Shown here: piece by piece, positions 6,686 through 8,036 of the stretch | Layout: each line of letters starts with the position of its first letter | Numbering within the stretch: the first letter of the stretch is position 1 | DNA from: Chloracidobacterium sp. UBA6041 | Lineage (GTDB): Bacteria > Acidobacteriota > Blastocatellia > Pyrinomonadales > Pyrinomonadaceae | Direction of reading: 5' to 3' | DNA: 8,036 nucleotides | NCBI GenBank assembly: GCA_002427845.1 | Contig: DIYZ01000117.1 | Location: 1 to 8,036, forward strand | Notes under the pieces: generated by a model | Databases searched by the model: none | Seen by the model: only the letters and a program-made list of their open reading frames with translations | Told to the model about the DNA's origin: nothing | Translations under genes and position numbers: made by a program

Positions 6686-7894
6686 TCAATTCGGAAACTG
6701 CTCGCCCGCTTTCGCAATTCTGATACGGTGATCGGTAAACTTGAAATGCGAGCCGGGAAACTCGACCTTGGGCATGTGACAGGAGACGCACAGGCTCTGA
6801 GCGACCGGGCAGGCTTTGTCGGTGCGGCCTTCCTTTTCTTCAGTTTTCGCAACCGCAGGCGATTTCAAGCTCGCAAACGACCGATGGCAAGCGAAGCATT
6901 TCGGGTCGTAAAATGCTTCGTCCGCGGAAGGGTTCTCGTGTGGATTGTGACAAGCTGTGCAAGTCAGTCGCATGTCGGCCGGATCGTGAGCACGGCTGGT
7001 GAACATGCGATAGGGTTGAAAGCGGACGGTGATCAAACCGCGGAGCAGCTTGTTTGAGATCACTTGCTCGGCACTGCGATGGCACGAGCCGCAGAACTCC
7101 TGCGAGAGGTCGTCAGCGCTCATCTTGCCAGGATTGAAGATGCGTTTGTCCTTGAACTGCTTTGCCTCCATCGCCGCGACATGCTCCGCGCCTGGTCCAT
7201 GGCACGCTTCACAGGTTACTCCGGGCACCAGGCGATCCAACTGCAACTGATTTCCGTAAGCGGCGCCGGTGCCGTGACAAGAAAAGCAATTGCGCGCTTC
7301 GTCCATGCTTATTCTTCGGCCCGCAGCCACTTCGAGCGATGGTGGTATTTCGCGCGGATAGCCAATGGTGACATCGAGACCCTGAATGTCTTTGTAGAAG
7401 CTGAGACGGCTTTCGTAGAACGAGCCATCGTGCCGGAAGATGTAGGTCTGGCCCGCCTTTCCCTGACCGAATGTGTAGAGTATCGGCTCGGAGATTGTGT
7501 TCACGCCGTCGGTTACGGTGTACAGGCTTTGGTCGCCGCGGCGGACGATCTCGTGAGCGTATGGGCCGCTGCGAAACGTCAGGCGCGGATGCGCGCGCAG
7601 AATCTCGCTCGTGGCTACCGGCTCGAGTGCTCGCCCCATTGCCGTCAAGTGCTGTGTTGCCGATTCTTCCGCATGGCATTTTACGCAGGCCCGGGGCCCG
7701 GTGTACCTGGCGTCTTTTTTGCTGGGCCGCCACGGCGTGGAAATGGGTGCGTCGCCGCTCATGCCGGGTCCTTGCGCGCGCGATTTAAGTGGTCGATCAA
7801 AGCAAAGCAGTAGACCGATCACGATGACCAGGATGACGATAGCCGAGGTCTTTACTCTGCCGCGGATCTTTGAATGTGCAATTGAAAGCGGCAT
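6686..7894 (-). CDS. Exported seven-haem c-type cytochrome (cytochrome c554-like multihaem family)
   Basis: The product has 402 residues with an N-terminal signal sequence (positive RGRVK, then AIVILVIVIGLLLCF, likely cleavage after SRA at 40). It carries seven CxxCH haem sites: CVKCH 70, CFSCH 203, CEACH 228, CGSCH 268, CTACH 312, CFACH 333 and CVSCH 369. The family signatures CHGPGAEH, CHNPHE, CVSCHMPK and FTDHRIRI are all present. The first haem is separated from the rest by about 130 residues of beta-rich sequence (LYTVTDG, YTFGQGKAGQTYIF), while haems 2-7 are packed within 171 residues. Extra histidines (H102, H155, H238, H318, H383, H389) could be distal haem ligands. It should be a periplasmic or envelope electron carrier; the partner and any catalytic activity are unknown. 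Many relatives carry a TPR region, which is absent here. No clear Shine-Dalgarno precedes ATG 7894, yet the signal peptide supports this start. The broken paralogue follows 110 bp downstream, as in an operon. Confidence 0.92.
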   Translation of the reverse strand: MPLSIAHSKIRGRVKTSAIVILVIVIGLLLCFDRPLKSRAQGPGMSGDAPISTPWRPSKKDARYTGPRACVKCHAEESATQHLTAMGRALEPVATSEILRAHPRLTFRSGPYAHEIVRRGDQSLYTVTDGVNTISEPILYTFGQGKAGQTYIFRHDGSFYESRLSFYKDIQGLDVTIGYPREIPPSLEVAAGRRISMDEARNCFSCHGTGAAYGNQLQLDRLVPGVTCEACHGPGAEHVAAMEAKQFKDKRIFNPGKMSADDLSQEFCGSCHRSAEQVISNKLLRGLITVRFQPYRMFTSRAHDPADMRLTCTACHNPHENPSADEAFYDPKCFACHRSFASLKSPAVAKTEEKEGRTDKACPVAQSLCVSCHMPKVEFPGSHFKFTDHRIRIAKAGEQFPN

Positions 7895-8036
7895 GACTCA
7901 ACCAAAGAAGCAGGTTCACGGGCACTCACAGGAAATTCATAAAGGTGTTAGTCCCCGAGACTGGTTAGCGTGGCAGAATGATCTTTGCGGAAAACCCCTG
8001 CAGTGTCTCGGCGTCGGGTACTGATGCAGTTTGACT

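Noticed and set aside
7064..8024. Long plus-strand open frames across the intact cytochrome gene
   Set aside because: They lie opposite a gene with seven haem motifs and a signal peptide, and their translations show no recognisable domain.

Overview
The window holds three tandem, same-strand genes for large exported VWFA-related proteins, followed by a convergent pair of tandem genes for seven-haem c-type cytochromes. Five long genes fill almost all of it. The type of VWFA protein (N-terminal VVFDAVVRDKKGRPV...DF.I.EDG block, LPGRKA...FSEG core, SYY.L.Y.P...R.GYY ending) is the VWFA-related domain expanded in Acidobacteriota. The multihaem cytochrome type (CHGPG...H, CVSCHMPK, FTDHRIR) is also common there. 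The source is probably a soil or sediment acidobacterium, perhaps of the Blastocatellia; this is inferred from protein families, as there is no rRNA or other marker in the window.

Layout, plus strand: 1-747 is the C-terminal third of a first VWFA-family gene, cut by the window edge. A 153 bp AT-rich spacer (748-900) carries short degenerate direct repeats. The second family member is at 901-3078, with a strong ribosome binding site. An 85 bp spacer (3079-3163) contains a strong hairpin. The third member is at 3164-5320. The last two are probably co-transcribed.

Layout, minus strand: 5360-6575 is a seven-haem cytochrome gene whose frame is broken by one extra base in an AAA run at 6168-6170. 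Its intact paralogue is at 6686-7894, 110 bp upstream in the direction of transcription. The two arrays converge with only 39 bp between their stop codons (5321-5359), where I see no convincing terminator. The right edge, 7895-8036, is the 5' flank of the intact cytochrome gene; I see no gene or clear promoter in it.

All proteins whose N-terminus is visible carry a Sec-type signal sequence, so the region encodes envelope or periplasmic products. The VWFA proteins look like binding or scaffold proteins with two C-terminal beta-sandwich-like modules. The cytochromes would carry electrons in the periplasm. No membrane quinol oxidase, porin, catalytic subunit or cytochrome maturation gene is present to show what the electrons do. 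A functional link between the two arrays is suggested only by adjacency.
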